Positions 46,163-56,749 of a stretch of 64,000 nt of DNA are shown here, piece by piece; the first letter of the stretch is position 1; every line of letters begins with the position of its first letter. The position numbers and the translations under genes are program-made. Below the pieces are notes generated by a model, which was not told the origin of the DNA, did no database searches, and worked only from the letters and a program-made list of their open reading frames with translations. Origin of the DNA: Cadophora sp. MPI-SDFR-AT-0126 (lineage: Eukaryota > Ascomycota > Leotiomycetes > Helotiales > Ploettnerulaceae); assembly GCA_020747065.1 (NCBI GenBank), contig JAGMVK010000013.1, positions 930,001 through 994,000 of the forward strand. The letters run 5' to 3'.

Positions 46163-46743
46163 TTTGATTTGGCCGAATTTGGGGGGTAATTGTCGTCCGG
46201 AGTGTTGATTTTTCTTGATTGGTGGAATTTCTGGTCGAAGCAGTAAATCACGAAACGATTCAATCCCTATGGCGTTATGTGCGTTGTCTTTTGACCCTCT
46301 GTTGAATATCGATAATTGAGTGGAATGAAATCAGTAAGCCATGTCGTCCCGTGGTGTGATGTTACCGGTGGTAGTTCTCGGAGTTGGGGGTTTATGTCCG
46401 GGTGGGCTGGCTTATGCCAGACATCCAATGAGATCTCCGCAAGCCGAATAAGCCAAGTGTGTCGTTGACATAAAGTACCGTCTGTACCCTGGCAAGCCAT
46501 ATGGAATTCACTTGCTTACTTGGTTCCATCCAATGATCAAATGAGTATGTTGAGAAGCACAGTCTGAGCTTCGTCCGACTTGTGAAATGCCGCCAGCAGA
46601 ATATAGTGCTCGACATATGCTCGTGACGGTATAAGTAGCCCTCTCATGTCTGGAAATCTGAGTATCAGTTCACTTCTATCTCTGATTACCTTGATTACCT
46701 TGGATTGTATTGTACATTCGGTCTTCAAAATTCCTACTTCATC
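46163..46743. promoter_or_regulatory. Divergent promoter, bZIP and NmrA-like genes
   Basis: A 581-nt spacer between two start codons facing outward. Co-regulation or autoregulation by the bZIP product is possible. I identified no defined site. No gene inside. Confidence 0.5.
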
Positions 46744-47865
46744 ATGTCTTTGAACAACAAGAAAGTCATCGTCGTGGTTGGTGCTACTGGAAATCAAGGC
46801 TCTTCGGTGGCCAATACCTTCCTCAAGCTTGACAACTGGCATGTTCGATGCCTGACCAGAAACCCTTCTTCCACGGCTGCACAGAACCTGGCATCTCAAG
46901 GAGCGGAAGTCGTCAAAGCAGATCTCTCAGATATCACCTCTCTCTTGGAGGCGTTCCAGAACGCCAACGCAATCTTCGTGAACACCGATTTCTGTATGTT
47001 CTTCGGCCAGTGCTTATTGTTTCTCTCATCGTGTGTCTCAGAAACACTTTATTCCCAAAGATTACTTTGAGATATGAGTATGAGTATTTGTTGACATCTC
47101 AATCCGCAGGGGCACAATACCGCGACCCCCAATTCACAAACCAAAAACGACAGCGAGAAGTCCTTTGAACTCGAAGTCTCGCATGGAAAGAATGCCGCAA
47201 TTGCAGCTGCAGGTGTCAAGTCGCTTGAGAGATTCGTTTATTCTGCTCTTGGTCCCATGAAGAAAGCTTCGAATGGGAAGTATCCACACTCTTACCACTG
47301 GGAGAGCAAGAATGCCATTGTGGACTTCATTGAGAATGAGCAGCCAGAGTTGGCGAAGAAGACTTCCTTCATCTACTTGGGAGCATATGCCACCAATGCT
47401 TTCCTGGTTCCTCAGCTTGATCCAAGCACGGGGAAATACGCTTTGGTCATTCCCATGAAGAAAGCTACCAAGATGCCGATCATAGACCCAGGGAAATCGA
47501 CAGGTCCATTTGTCCAAGCCCTTGTTGAGACAGAGGAGCCGGGAAAGAAGCTGCTGGCTTATGATAGCGACTTGAGTATGGGCGAGGTTGTGAATATCTG
47601 GTCGAAAGTCACTGGAAAGGAGGCGATTGTGAATGAAGTGACTGTGGACTTCATGCACAAACAGTTTGGTATTCCTTTGGAAGTGCTTGGTGGACCTGCG
47701 TTCATCGAAGAGTTTGGGTATATGGCTGGACTTACTGGGGTCATTGAGCCACATCAGTTGAAGACAAAGGTTGTGACGGCGTCCTTTGAGGAATTTTTGA
47801 AGGAGAGAGATCATGATGAGCTTTTGGGTGAAGCCAAGGCTCAGATGGAGGGTATCAAGAAGTGA
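46744..47865 (+). CDS. NmrA-like NAD(P)-binding protein with apparent +1 frameshift
   Basis: NmrA-like proteins are atypical short-chain dehydrogenases; NmrA itself senses NAD(P) and represses the GATA factor AreA. Exon 1 is 46744..46993 and exon 2 47110..47865, with a 116-nt intron. Exon 1 has the Rossmann motif VVVGATGNQGSSVANTFL, then VRCLTRNPSSTAAQNL and NANAIFVNTDF. Splicing gives FWAQYRDP, the expected FW..Y.DP motif, but this frame hits TGA at 47166-47168. The following conserved part, DSEKSFELEVSHGKNAA then GVKSLERFVYSALG and SFIYLGAYATNAFLVPQL, lies one base over. One extra base in C5 (47126-47130) or A5 (47143-47147) explains it. With that base ignored the protein would be about 335 aa. 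Either a sequencing error or a young pseudogene. Confidence 0.8.
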
Positions 47866-48509
47866 AAGTGGGACAGATCGACAATGAGTGACATTAGTTT
47901 CGTGCTCTGCAAATGAATTACTATCCTAACCCAACTTGTTTCAGTCCGCGGTGGTACTGGGTAGTGCTTCTGCTTGATATGACATGGTAGGACAACATCC
48001 TCAGATCTACCAAATGGGACGTATGAGTATAACATAGCTGCTGCTTAAGATGACGCTGTCCTTTATGCGATGAAATGGCACAAGGCACATTCGCATGTCG
48101 GCTGAAGAGCGATCCTTTGATGAAGTATGACGAGCTGCTGTGTAATTTGTCCGGTGAGATTCCGATGCAGAAACAGCTTCTCGGAGAGCATCTAGTGAAG
48201 TTTCGAGAAGGAGAACCAAGTGCAGAACAAAGGTTTTGAGTTATTCAGACAGTCATATGGATTCCAAGCTTTAAATATCACGAAGGTCCCAGTTTGTTGT
48301 TGTGAGTTGGTTTAAATTCTCGCTACAGTCACCTTGGCCTGGGCACAGACATCTTCTGACCACAGTCGTCATCCACCCACAGCGACGCTAAAACCAGCCC
48401 CCGCCACTCTTTGACAGGCGCTTCTCCAGCTTCCAATCATCCCGTCCTCAACACCTCCAACTTCTCCAACAACCAGACTCCACTCTTCAACGTAGAAACC
48501 GATTTCACG
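47866..48509. other. Intergenic, NPC2 promoter
   Basis: A 644-nt spacer between two plus-strand genes. The last 100 nt are C/A-rich leader-like sequence. A 33-codon upstream extension of the NPC2 frame (from 48411) is not needed because the signal peptide starts at 48510. Confidence 0.5.
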
Positions 48510-49157
48510 ATGAAGTACTCCCTCAGTCTGATCTCTCTGCTCCTCAGCGGCCTTGTCGCTGTGGAAGGCTTATCGCTCTTTGGCGACAGTCAGAAGATCC
48601 TCGGAGGAGGAGCGGTGCCTGGCGATAACCCGCTCACCTTCTGTCAAGAACAACACGACGACGATATCCTCACCCTGGATAAGGTTGATCTGTCTCCAAA
48701 CCCACCTAGAGCGTGCGTGTCCTCCAAGGAAAGCAAATATGACCTAGCACAAGCTGATCTGTATATAGCGGCGAGCCACTTCTTATCGAGGCTACTGGCA
48801 CCTTGAAGCGGGACATTACCGTAGAGGATAACGCCATTGTCGATATCGTAGTGAAATATGGCTTCATCAAGCTTCTTAGCACTCAGGCCGATCTCTGCGA
48901 GCAAATCAAGAATGTCGATATGGAGTGCCCGATCAGGAAGGGTCCGATTACGATCACGAAGGAGGTTCAGCTGCCAAAGGAGATTCCACCCGTACGTTGG
49001 CCATAAACTCCAGCTCCTATGATATCCCGAGTTATGGTACTGATTCTTTATGCAGGGAAAATACTCCGTTCACGCCAATGCCATTACCAACGATGACGAC
49101 AAGAAGGAGAAGGATAAAATCACTTGCTTGGAAGCCCTTGTCACATTCGGTGCTTAG
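48510..49157 (+). CDS. NPC2: Phosphatidylglycerol/phosphatidylinositol transfer protein, NPC2/ML domain
   Basis: Small secreted or vacuolar-lumen lipid carrier of the ML (MD-2-related) family; yeast Npc2 hands sterols to Ncr1. Exons: 48510..48712, 48769..48991, 49056..49157; 175 aa, normal length. Signal peptide MKYSLSLISLLLSGLVAVEG. Family features: FGDSQKILGGGAVPGDNPLT and FCQEQHDDDILTLDKVDLSP. The spliced RAGEPLLIEATGTLKRDITV follows, then VVKYGFIKLLSTQADLCEQI and KNVDMECPIRKGPITITKEV. IPPGKYSVHANAITNDDDKK, ending TCLEALVTFGA, completes the fold. Cysteines at FC, LC, EC and TC supply the disulfides. The donor after AGAGC and the acceptor TATATAG restore the consensus exactly. Confidence 0.95.
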
Positions 49158-49645
49158 ACGGGGCTGAGGGACCGAATTTGAGTTGAGAGGGGTATGAATA
49201 GTACACGAGAGGTCGAGGAGTGACTTTACTGACTGGAGCGTCTGGTTTATTTTCGATTGCATTGCTGGTATCAGATACCTTTGGCCACGGAGTTTTCCTT
49301 TGGGAGCGCATTTGTATCTACGGCGGGTTCCTATTATCGTAAAGCTGAGCAATACATTGGGATTTGATGATTTGGGCATTTCCATAATGGACTTAGTCAT
49401 AATATCATTGTTATTGTTGTAAGCGAAGCCTTTTCCTCCGCTAAGGTTTCTCGTGGCCTTTGGAATCTGTCCCATTCGACGTAGATTTGTGAAACAGAAA
49501 GCCTTCAACCGTGGTACACAGCAAGTCAGGGTAGGCTTGTGAGAGACGTGATGGTGCATTCGTTCAGCAAACGCCTATCTCTCCTCTAAAAACGTAGAGT
49601 CCAAAACCAAAACAATACAGACAATCATAAGCTCATATCTTCCCT
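49158..49645. other. Intergenic, convergent NPC2 / VMA7
   Basis: A 488-nt spacer between two 3' ends. The minus-strand 175-codon frame here is antisense to the NPC2 end and has no motif. Nothing else. Confidence 0.45.
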
Positions 49646-50178
49646 CTACTCTCCAAAGAGTCTTCGAACCCGTCTCAGAACGCTGTCCTTCTCGGGGTCA
49701 TATGGGTGGTCCTTGCTGGGAATTTCGAGTAGAGCTGGGAAGGCGGCTGTATATTGATCGACTCGATGACGAATTCTTTCAGCAATCTGCATCCCCATTA
49801 GCAGCTTGAAAGTACCAAAGCATACTGAATCCCGTACATGCTGGTTGATCAACAGAATTCCAATATCCTTCCTCTCAGTTGTGAATCTCTCGAATGCCTC
49901 CTCGATAGCCGCATTATCCGTCTTGCTGTCCACAACTAGGAAGTTCTTCTGAGAATCGGGTGGCTCCGTAACGTGCTACAGCTCTCCATCAGCTCCAATT
50001 CCATGGAATTCGTGGACAGGGCCTTTCATACACCAACGCCTGCAAGTAGCAGTCCAGTAACAGAGTCCTGGTTCATAATTAGCTAGCTGTTCCTGGCTGC
50101 GTGCAACAAGTAACTCACCTCGTCTCCGATCACCGCAAGGAATTGTCTATCCTTATAGGCAGATGGTGGAGCTGCCAT
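49646..50178 (-). CDS. VMA7: V-type ATPase V1 subunit F (Vma7)
   Basis: Peripheral V1-sector subunit of the vacuolar proton pump, in the central rotor stalk with subunit D. Exons: complement(49646..49786, 49838..49975, 50032..50067, 50119..50178); 124 aa, the standard Vma7 length. [20 protein letters not shown] is followed by [48 protein letters not shown] and [20 protein letters not shown] ending [18 protein letters not shown]. The intron 49787-49837 is 51 nt, in frame and stop-free, so an unspliced transcript would insert 17 residues between QH and IAE. Removing it gives the conserved sequence. Start codons of VMA7 and NUR1 are only 270 nt apart. Vma9 of the same pump lies at 11434-11896. 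Confidence 0.96.
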
Positions 50179-50448
50179 ATTGTCTGTTCTTTCTTGAGGT
50201 CGTGTGAATAGTAATTGATTGGCATGGACATCACCTCCAGCCTAGCATCGACGATGAAGCTCGAGCCTTAACAGGGCGGCATCCCACTAGCGCTAGCGCG
50301 GTAGACCCCTGTCTGCAAACAGCTTGAGCTCCAAAGTGAAATATCTGAACTGGAGGCGTCTGTAAACAAAGGACACTCAACTCAGTGTCACCACCACCTC
50401 AACTCCGATATTCGACCATGTGAGAAAGAGCATCGCATTCTGCCCACT
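50179..50448. promoter_or_regulatory. Compact bidirectional promoter, VMA7 / NUR1
   Basis: Only 270 nt separate the two outward-facing start codons, so both promoters and leaders must fit or overlap here. A GCGCTAGCGC-like G+C-rich dyad (CACTAGCGCTAGCGCGG) is present near 50286-50300. No TATA box is evident. Confidence 0.55.
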
Positions 50449-51913
50449 ATGCCGAGACTCGTGCGAAGGAAACCGACCATACAACGTCTCAAGGACTACC
50501 TGAACCCAGGTGACTGGTGGTTGTATCTTGCGGAGGAGTTCGAGACGGCGGATTGGGACAAGCAGTATGCTGCCCCGCTTGCTCTTGGACTGCACATGGT
50601 TCTTTTGATTGCGAGGGCGAATACTGGCAGTTCGTTGGGAAGTGGGCAAGATGATGTGTTTGGAGACGATTACTCCAGGACGGGCTGGCTGAGCTCTATT
50701 GTAAGTAAACAAACATTGCCCCACTACGAGACTACTTTTTGACCTTACATAGGCCACCTTTACAGTCTATGTCTTGACTACTTTTTGCATTGCAAATGCT
50801 ACATACACCTTTTCTCGAAAACGACACTACCGCTTATTCGAAAGCTCCATCGATGCTGCTCAAAGCACCCCCTCAGCACAACGAGTGCGTGTAGATTCTT
50901 TTCCAGTTTCTTCTTCACCATTGCGATTCCTCACAGGCATATTAGGAGATACTAGCGCGGAGTCAAGAGCATACCCAGATCCCACCCGCGATGTATGGGA
51001 AATCGCTGTGTGGGATCCGATACCAATTTGTCTCCGTTTGTTCTGCTTCTTCAGCCCGGGCCATGTCCTGGTATACTGGCTTTTCCTTCCTACCGCGGCA
51101 GCAGACCCTCGACCAAGTGTCACGGTCTTCACGACACTCCTTTTACAAGTGCTGCTATCTTCGCAGCTATTTCTTCTTTCTACGTTCTTCTCCCAGCAGG
51201 AGAAGGATTCCGCCATCATTCACAAAGAGGTCATGAGCGAGTACGACATCAAATTTGTACACCCACGATTGAATCCTCTTACCCGCGATGTTGGCACACA
51301 ATATTCAGACGCTGGAACTGGAACGGATTATGAAGGAGATGGTGATGTTGACACGTACACGCCCACCGTCCTTCTCAGACGTGGTTTCCGGACCAATCCA
51401 AATCCAAATTACGCCAAACATGTCGACCCTGACAATGCGACTCATATCTCTAGGCAATCATCGCCTGCTCCAGCATTTACACCATCAGTATACACATCCC
51501 GAGAACCCACACCATTCAGTGGCATCACACCTCGTCCAGCAATTCGACAACCCCAATTCCGGAAAAGCATGGGCGGAGCAGTCTCTTCAAGCACAGGTAC
51601 CGGAGACGGAGGCAGCCTCGGAGTCTACAGCCATGCAAATTCACCTCTCAAGAAAGCTACCAGCATGTACGATATCCAAGCACGTGAGCCTCCCAGAAAC
51701 TCATTCGACATGGCCAGTCGAGAGATCCAGGAGCAACGAGAGAGAAGCAAGAGCCCGGCCAAAAGGCAGAGCGATGCTCCAAGAGCTTTCCTACAGGGTA
51801 GAGTTCCCTTCCCAGAGATTGGTGACGATCGACGGTCAAGCACGCCTGCAGGACTGAATAGGAGACCGGGAAACGTTGACAGTCCTTACAAAAGGGGTCC
51901 GTCAAGATTTTGA
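50449..51913 (+). CDS. NUR1: Nuclear rim protein 1
   Basis: Inner nuclear membrane protein; yeast Nur1 with Lrs4/csm1 tethers rDNA to the nuclear periphery. Exons: 50449..50700 and 50753..51913, one 52-nt intron, 470 aa. The N-terminus MPRLVRRKPTIQRLKDYLNP and DWWLYLAEEFETADWDKQYA are the Nur1 signature. Membrane segments: PLALGLHMVLLIARAN (~45-60), FTVYVLTTFCIANATYTF (~86-105), a segment at LVYWLFLP and TVFTTLLLQVLLSSQLFLLS. IIHKEVMSEYDIKFVHPRLN, followed by RDVGTQYSD, marks the conserved region after the last helix. The remaining ~200 residues are Ser/Pro/Arg-rich and disordered, likely nucleoplasmic with phosphorylation sites. Divergent from VMA7. Confidence 0.93.
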
Positions 51914-52175
51914 GTTGTAATAAGGGATTGGGTAGCATTGGTAGGTGTTTTGGAATTAATCCATGACAGGGATATTATAGTAATTGATGCATTTTCGTAA
52001 GCTTCTCGCTTCTGTGTTGGCTTCATTTGCTTGAGGTCACATACCGCTCCTTCCCTTTCCGCTCAATCGTGTACCTTCCTTCTCAGTCATGCTAAGCTCC
52101 AAGTTCTAAACCACCCCATCCACCAATTTCCGTTCACTATTCTTTCAAAGTCAACACAATTACCACTCTATAGCA

Positions 52176-55100
52176 ATGTCCACAGACGTTCAACCGTCGC
52201 AGACCCCAGCTCCAAAAGCCAACTCGCCAACCACACCGCCACGCTCAAGTAGCTGGCATCCGTCTTCGCTCTTCCCAAAGAGCAAGCGTAGGAAGTCCCC
52301 ACCACCAGCTGCTCTTAATATCCAGGGCCAGAAGAGACATCATCGTCGCTCATCGAGTCTCGGCGAAGCACTGGCAAAGCTCAAACCAAGTAATCGCCCT
52401 GAAAGAGGAGGTACGCTACGAGCAAGGAGAGAAGATGGGGAACAGTCCACCGCAATCATGTATGGACCTGAGAGTAAAGGCAACGGGGATGCTTCTGATA
52501 TGCCAGGCCCTACCACTTTGGCGAATCAGCAAGGTTGTGTGCAACCTGACTCTGCTATTACGACATCTGATAGAGGGAAAAGGAACTCTAGCAATCCAAT
52601 GCAGAATTTTGAACACCCCGCACTGGCTAGCCCGTCGGCACATGCGAACTGGACTTTGGATCGATCTCATGGGAAGCGAATCGATACAAATTTGCCATAT
52701 GAGAGACATTCAAGGGTCGAGGCTACTGTGAGTCCAAAGAGGAACTTGGCGTATGTTCATACGAGAAGTGTTGAAGGGAGTTCTGCAACGAGATCTACGT
52801 CTCGGGGATACACCGCAGCCATTGATTCGAACAAACTTCGCAGAGATGTTGCAGCACAGAAGGAGATGGTGGCCGATTCAATAACATCTGCCGGACTTGG
52901 CAACGGAGGTCTTACATCAGTTTGTGTTCCAGCTTTTGGAGGCGGAAATACCACTCGACAGCATACCAGTGGACTTGATAGTGGTGCTAAGCGCCGCGGC
53001 AGACAGGGAATTGGAAAGGAGACGATTCAGTCTTTTGCAGCAGAGACGATTGGAGCGGGAACAGAGATAGTTCCAACTGGCTCGGGTGGAAAACCCGGAC
53101 ACGGATCTGGGAGAGCACATGGAATAAGGAAGCTCCTGGGCTCGTGGGGAAAGAAAACCGACCCGGAGAGGTCCAGCACCAGTCCAGAAATCGAGAGAAT
53201 GCAGAAGCCGCTGCCGGCTTTACCTCCAATGGCACAAGAAGATCTAGGATTCCGCATCTCAATTCCGAACTTCTCGGAGGACAACCAGATTACGACCGCA
53301 CAACAGATTTTCGAGAACAAGAAAGCGAGACGGGAACAACGGCGTAGTTTGAAAGAGAGCGGGGACTACCTCGGAGTTCAGGGTGCCAATCCAAGAACTG
53401 GTTACTGGGACGTCAGCAGTGGCAGTGAACCAAGCCAGATGAGTGAGGAAACTAAGCGAAAGCTCGAGGAAGAAGCTCGAGAAGTCGCTGAGCGTAAGCG
53501 CCGGTACGAAGAAGCTGAAATGAAGCATCGAGTCGAGCTTGAGCGTGTTCAGACTATGAGAGAGAACAAAAAGAAGATGGAGAAGAAAATGAAGCAGAGA
53601 CGACGTGGAAAGTGGCAGTTGAGTGAGAATGGCTGGAGTAGCGTGGCGGAGCCCGATCTGAGTCCAATCATACAGTCTGTGGTTGGAACTCCAATCGCAG
53701 GTAAGATGTCTATGGGAAGTATCTTCGGCGTGACTGACCATAACCCAGAACTATCTCCAGCTGATCGCCTCTTTCCCATGCCCAGCGCTGCCGAACCTAC
53801 GCCATACGTCGACCCCACTGCCATCAAGGAAAGGGATTACTTTGGGCACCGGCCTGTTTCATCTCCACTGAAGCATGAACATCGATTTACTGATACCGCA
53901 TCCACACATTCTATACCTCGAAAGCCTGTTGGCTCTCCAACTCGTCGAGAAGACAACCAATTGTCGATCACTACCATTCATAATCCTGCTATCTCAAGCC
54001 CGGTGCGTCTGACGCCTGTAACGCCGCCACAAGATTTACATACTGCACAAGCAAGCTTAGGCACATCTGCAGGAGGCAACACATCACCTAAATTGGACTT
54101 CCCTCCGTCAACTAGGACTCCATCCCAAAGGTTGGAGTCTTTTTTAGAGAAGGCAGCTCAAGTGGAGGACTCCGAAGACCCTCACAGACAAAGAGCTTCA
54201 GTGATCTCATACCAGTCAGTCTCGACCAAACAGGTCCAGATCCACCGGCCGTCAACCAAAAACCAGAGGAATCCAAGCAGGCAGGCCAGAATCATCACTT
54301 GCCTGAACGAACTACCGCCGGTCATACTGAAAGATCCTTTCGCAGCCGGGATTTCGTCGACCTCGCCAATGAAGGAGGCATTTCAGGTGGTATGCTGTCG
54401 TTGGGCTTCTGCCCTGTTTACGACTATGTGCTGACTTCGCTCTTGTAGTGGATGCCGCCCACCATAGTCAGGACGGAGCCAGACCCAGTATCATCCACCA
54501 ACACATTCACCACCATCATTACTGGAAACGATCTTCGTCAGTCTCGTCCCGCCCAGTTCGACGGTCAAGGCACGAACGAAGATCGAGCGAGAGTGCCATC
54601 GCTACAGCACAAGTTGAGTCGGATACCATTGAGAAAGGACTCCTTTCAGGACACGCGGCAGAGACAGCAGCAGAGCACATCGTACCCAACTCACCAAGTA
54701 GACACCGTTACATCATCGGTACACCAACTCGGGCAAACGAAGGAGCGGACCGCAAGATTGTGTCAGATTGCTTCTCCAGAAGGAGAAAAGGTGGAAATGA
54801 AGAACACACCCATATCCATATCTACGTCCCCCAGTCCAGAGAAGGACAAACAGGCAGCGCGAAACGCCGCACAAATGGCATTCCAGCACCTCAGACATAC
54901 ACTAGCTGTCAAGAAAGCAGAGAGCCAGAAAGGGGACCAGCTTACTCCTCCAAAATTGAGAAAGCAGAAGGTGGAAGCAAAGAAAGAAGCCAATCGGGTA
55001 GACACAGGCGGCAGAGGAGGCACAGGAAGTCCTTCGAAAACTAAGCAGGGCATCAAAATGGAGCCGAGCCATAAGCGAAAGGAGCCTGATTCTGAGGACA

Positions 55101-55510
55101 AGCTCGTGGTCCGTCATCCCCATCCAAAATCAGCACCGAAAGCGGAGAATGCGGGGAAGACGAAGAGTACGGATGGGAAAGTTGTTGTGCTGCACCAAGC
55201 CGGCACATCTCCAGCAATCAAAAGAGCCCCGAAGCAGGCACGCGCGCAGCTGTCAGTTGGCCAGGTGGTCCTCGGTCTGCTGCAGAACGCATGGCTTTTC
55301 GTGGAACCTGTCTTCAATCCTGATTCTGGTGTCAGGAAGAGATTCGACAAGCAGAGCCTTACCTGGCAAGATATCGGTTTGTTTGTTGCGGCCTCACTCT
55401 TCTGCGTTGGCATGTTCATAGGATTGGTTGTTCTTGCTCGGGTGGTGGGGATTGGATTACAAGCGTTGAAATTACTCGGTGTTGTCTTTCGGCTCTTGAT
55501 AGGGGTCTAA
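52176..55510 (+). CDS. Large disordered protein with coiled coil and C-terminal membrane segment
   Basis: No family recognised. Exons: 52176..54389 and 54449..55510 (59-nt intron; a donor three bases upstream is equally possible), 1091 aa. Residues 1-~420 are Ser/Pro/Arg-rich with SSSWHPSSLFPKSKRRKSPP. A strongly charged coiled coil follows (SEETKRKLEEEAREVAERKR then RRYEEAEMKHRVELERVQTM to KKKMEKKMKQRRRGKW, roughly 425-490). After more low-complexity sequence, the C-terminus has AQLSVGQVVLGLLQNAWLFV, LTWQDIGLFVAASL and a hydrophobic stretch LFCVGMFIGLVVLARVVG (last ~45 residues), probably a tail anchor. Between 54448 and 55044 a second open frame of 198 codons overlaps on the same strand. 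The exon join keeps the main frame to the membrane segment, so I prefer it. Function unknown. Confidence 0.75.
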
Positions 55511-56749
55511 AATGGGATTATTATGATCATCCGTGGATTTATGTGGAGTGTCCACCCAGACATGAATGAGGACGGCTTTTTGTCGATTGCGAGGTACGTC
55601 TTATCGGGCTGCGATTGTGATACTTTCTGTTTATAGCGACTGCACGCAGAAGCGGTGTACTTCTTGGTAGTGCGGCATCATTGGGCTAGCTGGCTGTCTG
55701 AGGTTATATTGTAGGGCTATACTTCGCCGTGCCATACAGATGCAGACGAGCAAGAGGTACGGTTCAAGGCTGCATATAGATTATGCAGGTGGTTCGAATA
55801 GGATAAGAGGCTCACTCGGAAAGCGGACAGGAATGCTCGGAATAGTGATAGCAGCAGCAGTGACATGCCGCAATTGAAAGTATGTGATTATCAGCTTTGT
55901 GCTGGGTGGCTGTTCAAGAAGAAGGAAGGGATACATGTTGGATTTGAATATCAGGCCATGAGAGCATGTACGAAGTACGCACGCGGCTCGGCACCTGTCT
56001 GTCGTGCTCCAGACCCTCAAATGCATGGGCGATCATTCGTACAAAAAGCGTGCGGGTGGACGTATCCGCCTTGCTAACAGCGAAATGAAGTAGGTATAGT
56101 TCACCTTGAGTATTGACGCAGTACGGGCAAAGTACGTATTGTAAAATCGACCCTTTTCTTCGCAATAGGACGGCAACGACAAGTCTATGGAAGCGAACAT
56201 GGCGAACTTCTTGGAGGCGTTTGTGCCGACTCGGAGCTGTCCATTCCACATACTCCGATCGACGCATTCGTTCCAAGCTTTACCTTCTCATGCAACGATT
56301 CAATTCGCACACCTCACCAAAAGCTCTTTCTCCTCTCCTGCACCGCCAGTCCCCGTTCATTGATTGATTCATTCATGCGAGATTCAGCCACGACGATTAT
56401 CGAGAAATTGACTTGACGTAGGTAATACTGCGCTGCTCATTGGCCAATACTATTGCAGCCCCGCTTTGCCCCCCGCCAAAAACTGTTGCTGACAGGGATT
56501 AAATCCCGATACCGGCGGCCGACAAGCTTTAGCAATTGAGGACAGGCGGAAGACACCCCGCACAAACTCAACTTCGAGAGACATTTAAACACCTCTCTCT
56601 TCTTCCTCCAAATACTCTGAACAAAACTTACACGAGATTTCTACCTCTTTTAATACTTTTGATTCTACTTCTCCCTCTACCTTAGAAACCCACCGCAAGA
56701 GGAGAGATACTGAGAACGGGAAGCTCGACGCAGAACTACGTTGCCCAAA
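55511..56749. other. Intergenic, LEU1 promoter side
   Basis: A 1.24-kb spacer between plus-strand genes. A G+C-rich element CCGGCGGCCG near 56514 resembles, but does not match, a Leu3 site (CCGGNNCCGG). A C/T-rich leader (about 56590-56720) precedes LEU1. No gene is seen. Confidence 0.45.

Noticed and set aside
49032..49559. 175-aa minus-strand frame beyond NPC2
   Set aside because: Partly antisense to the NPC2 last exon; no recognisable domain or start context.
56505..56530. Possible Leu3 site upstream of LEU1
   Set aside because: CCGGCGGCCG does not fit CCGGNNCCGG; similarity only, so not listed as a site.
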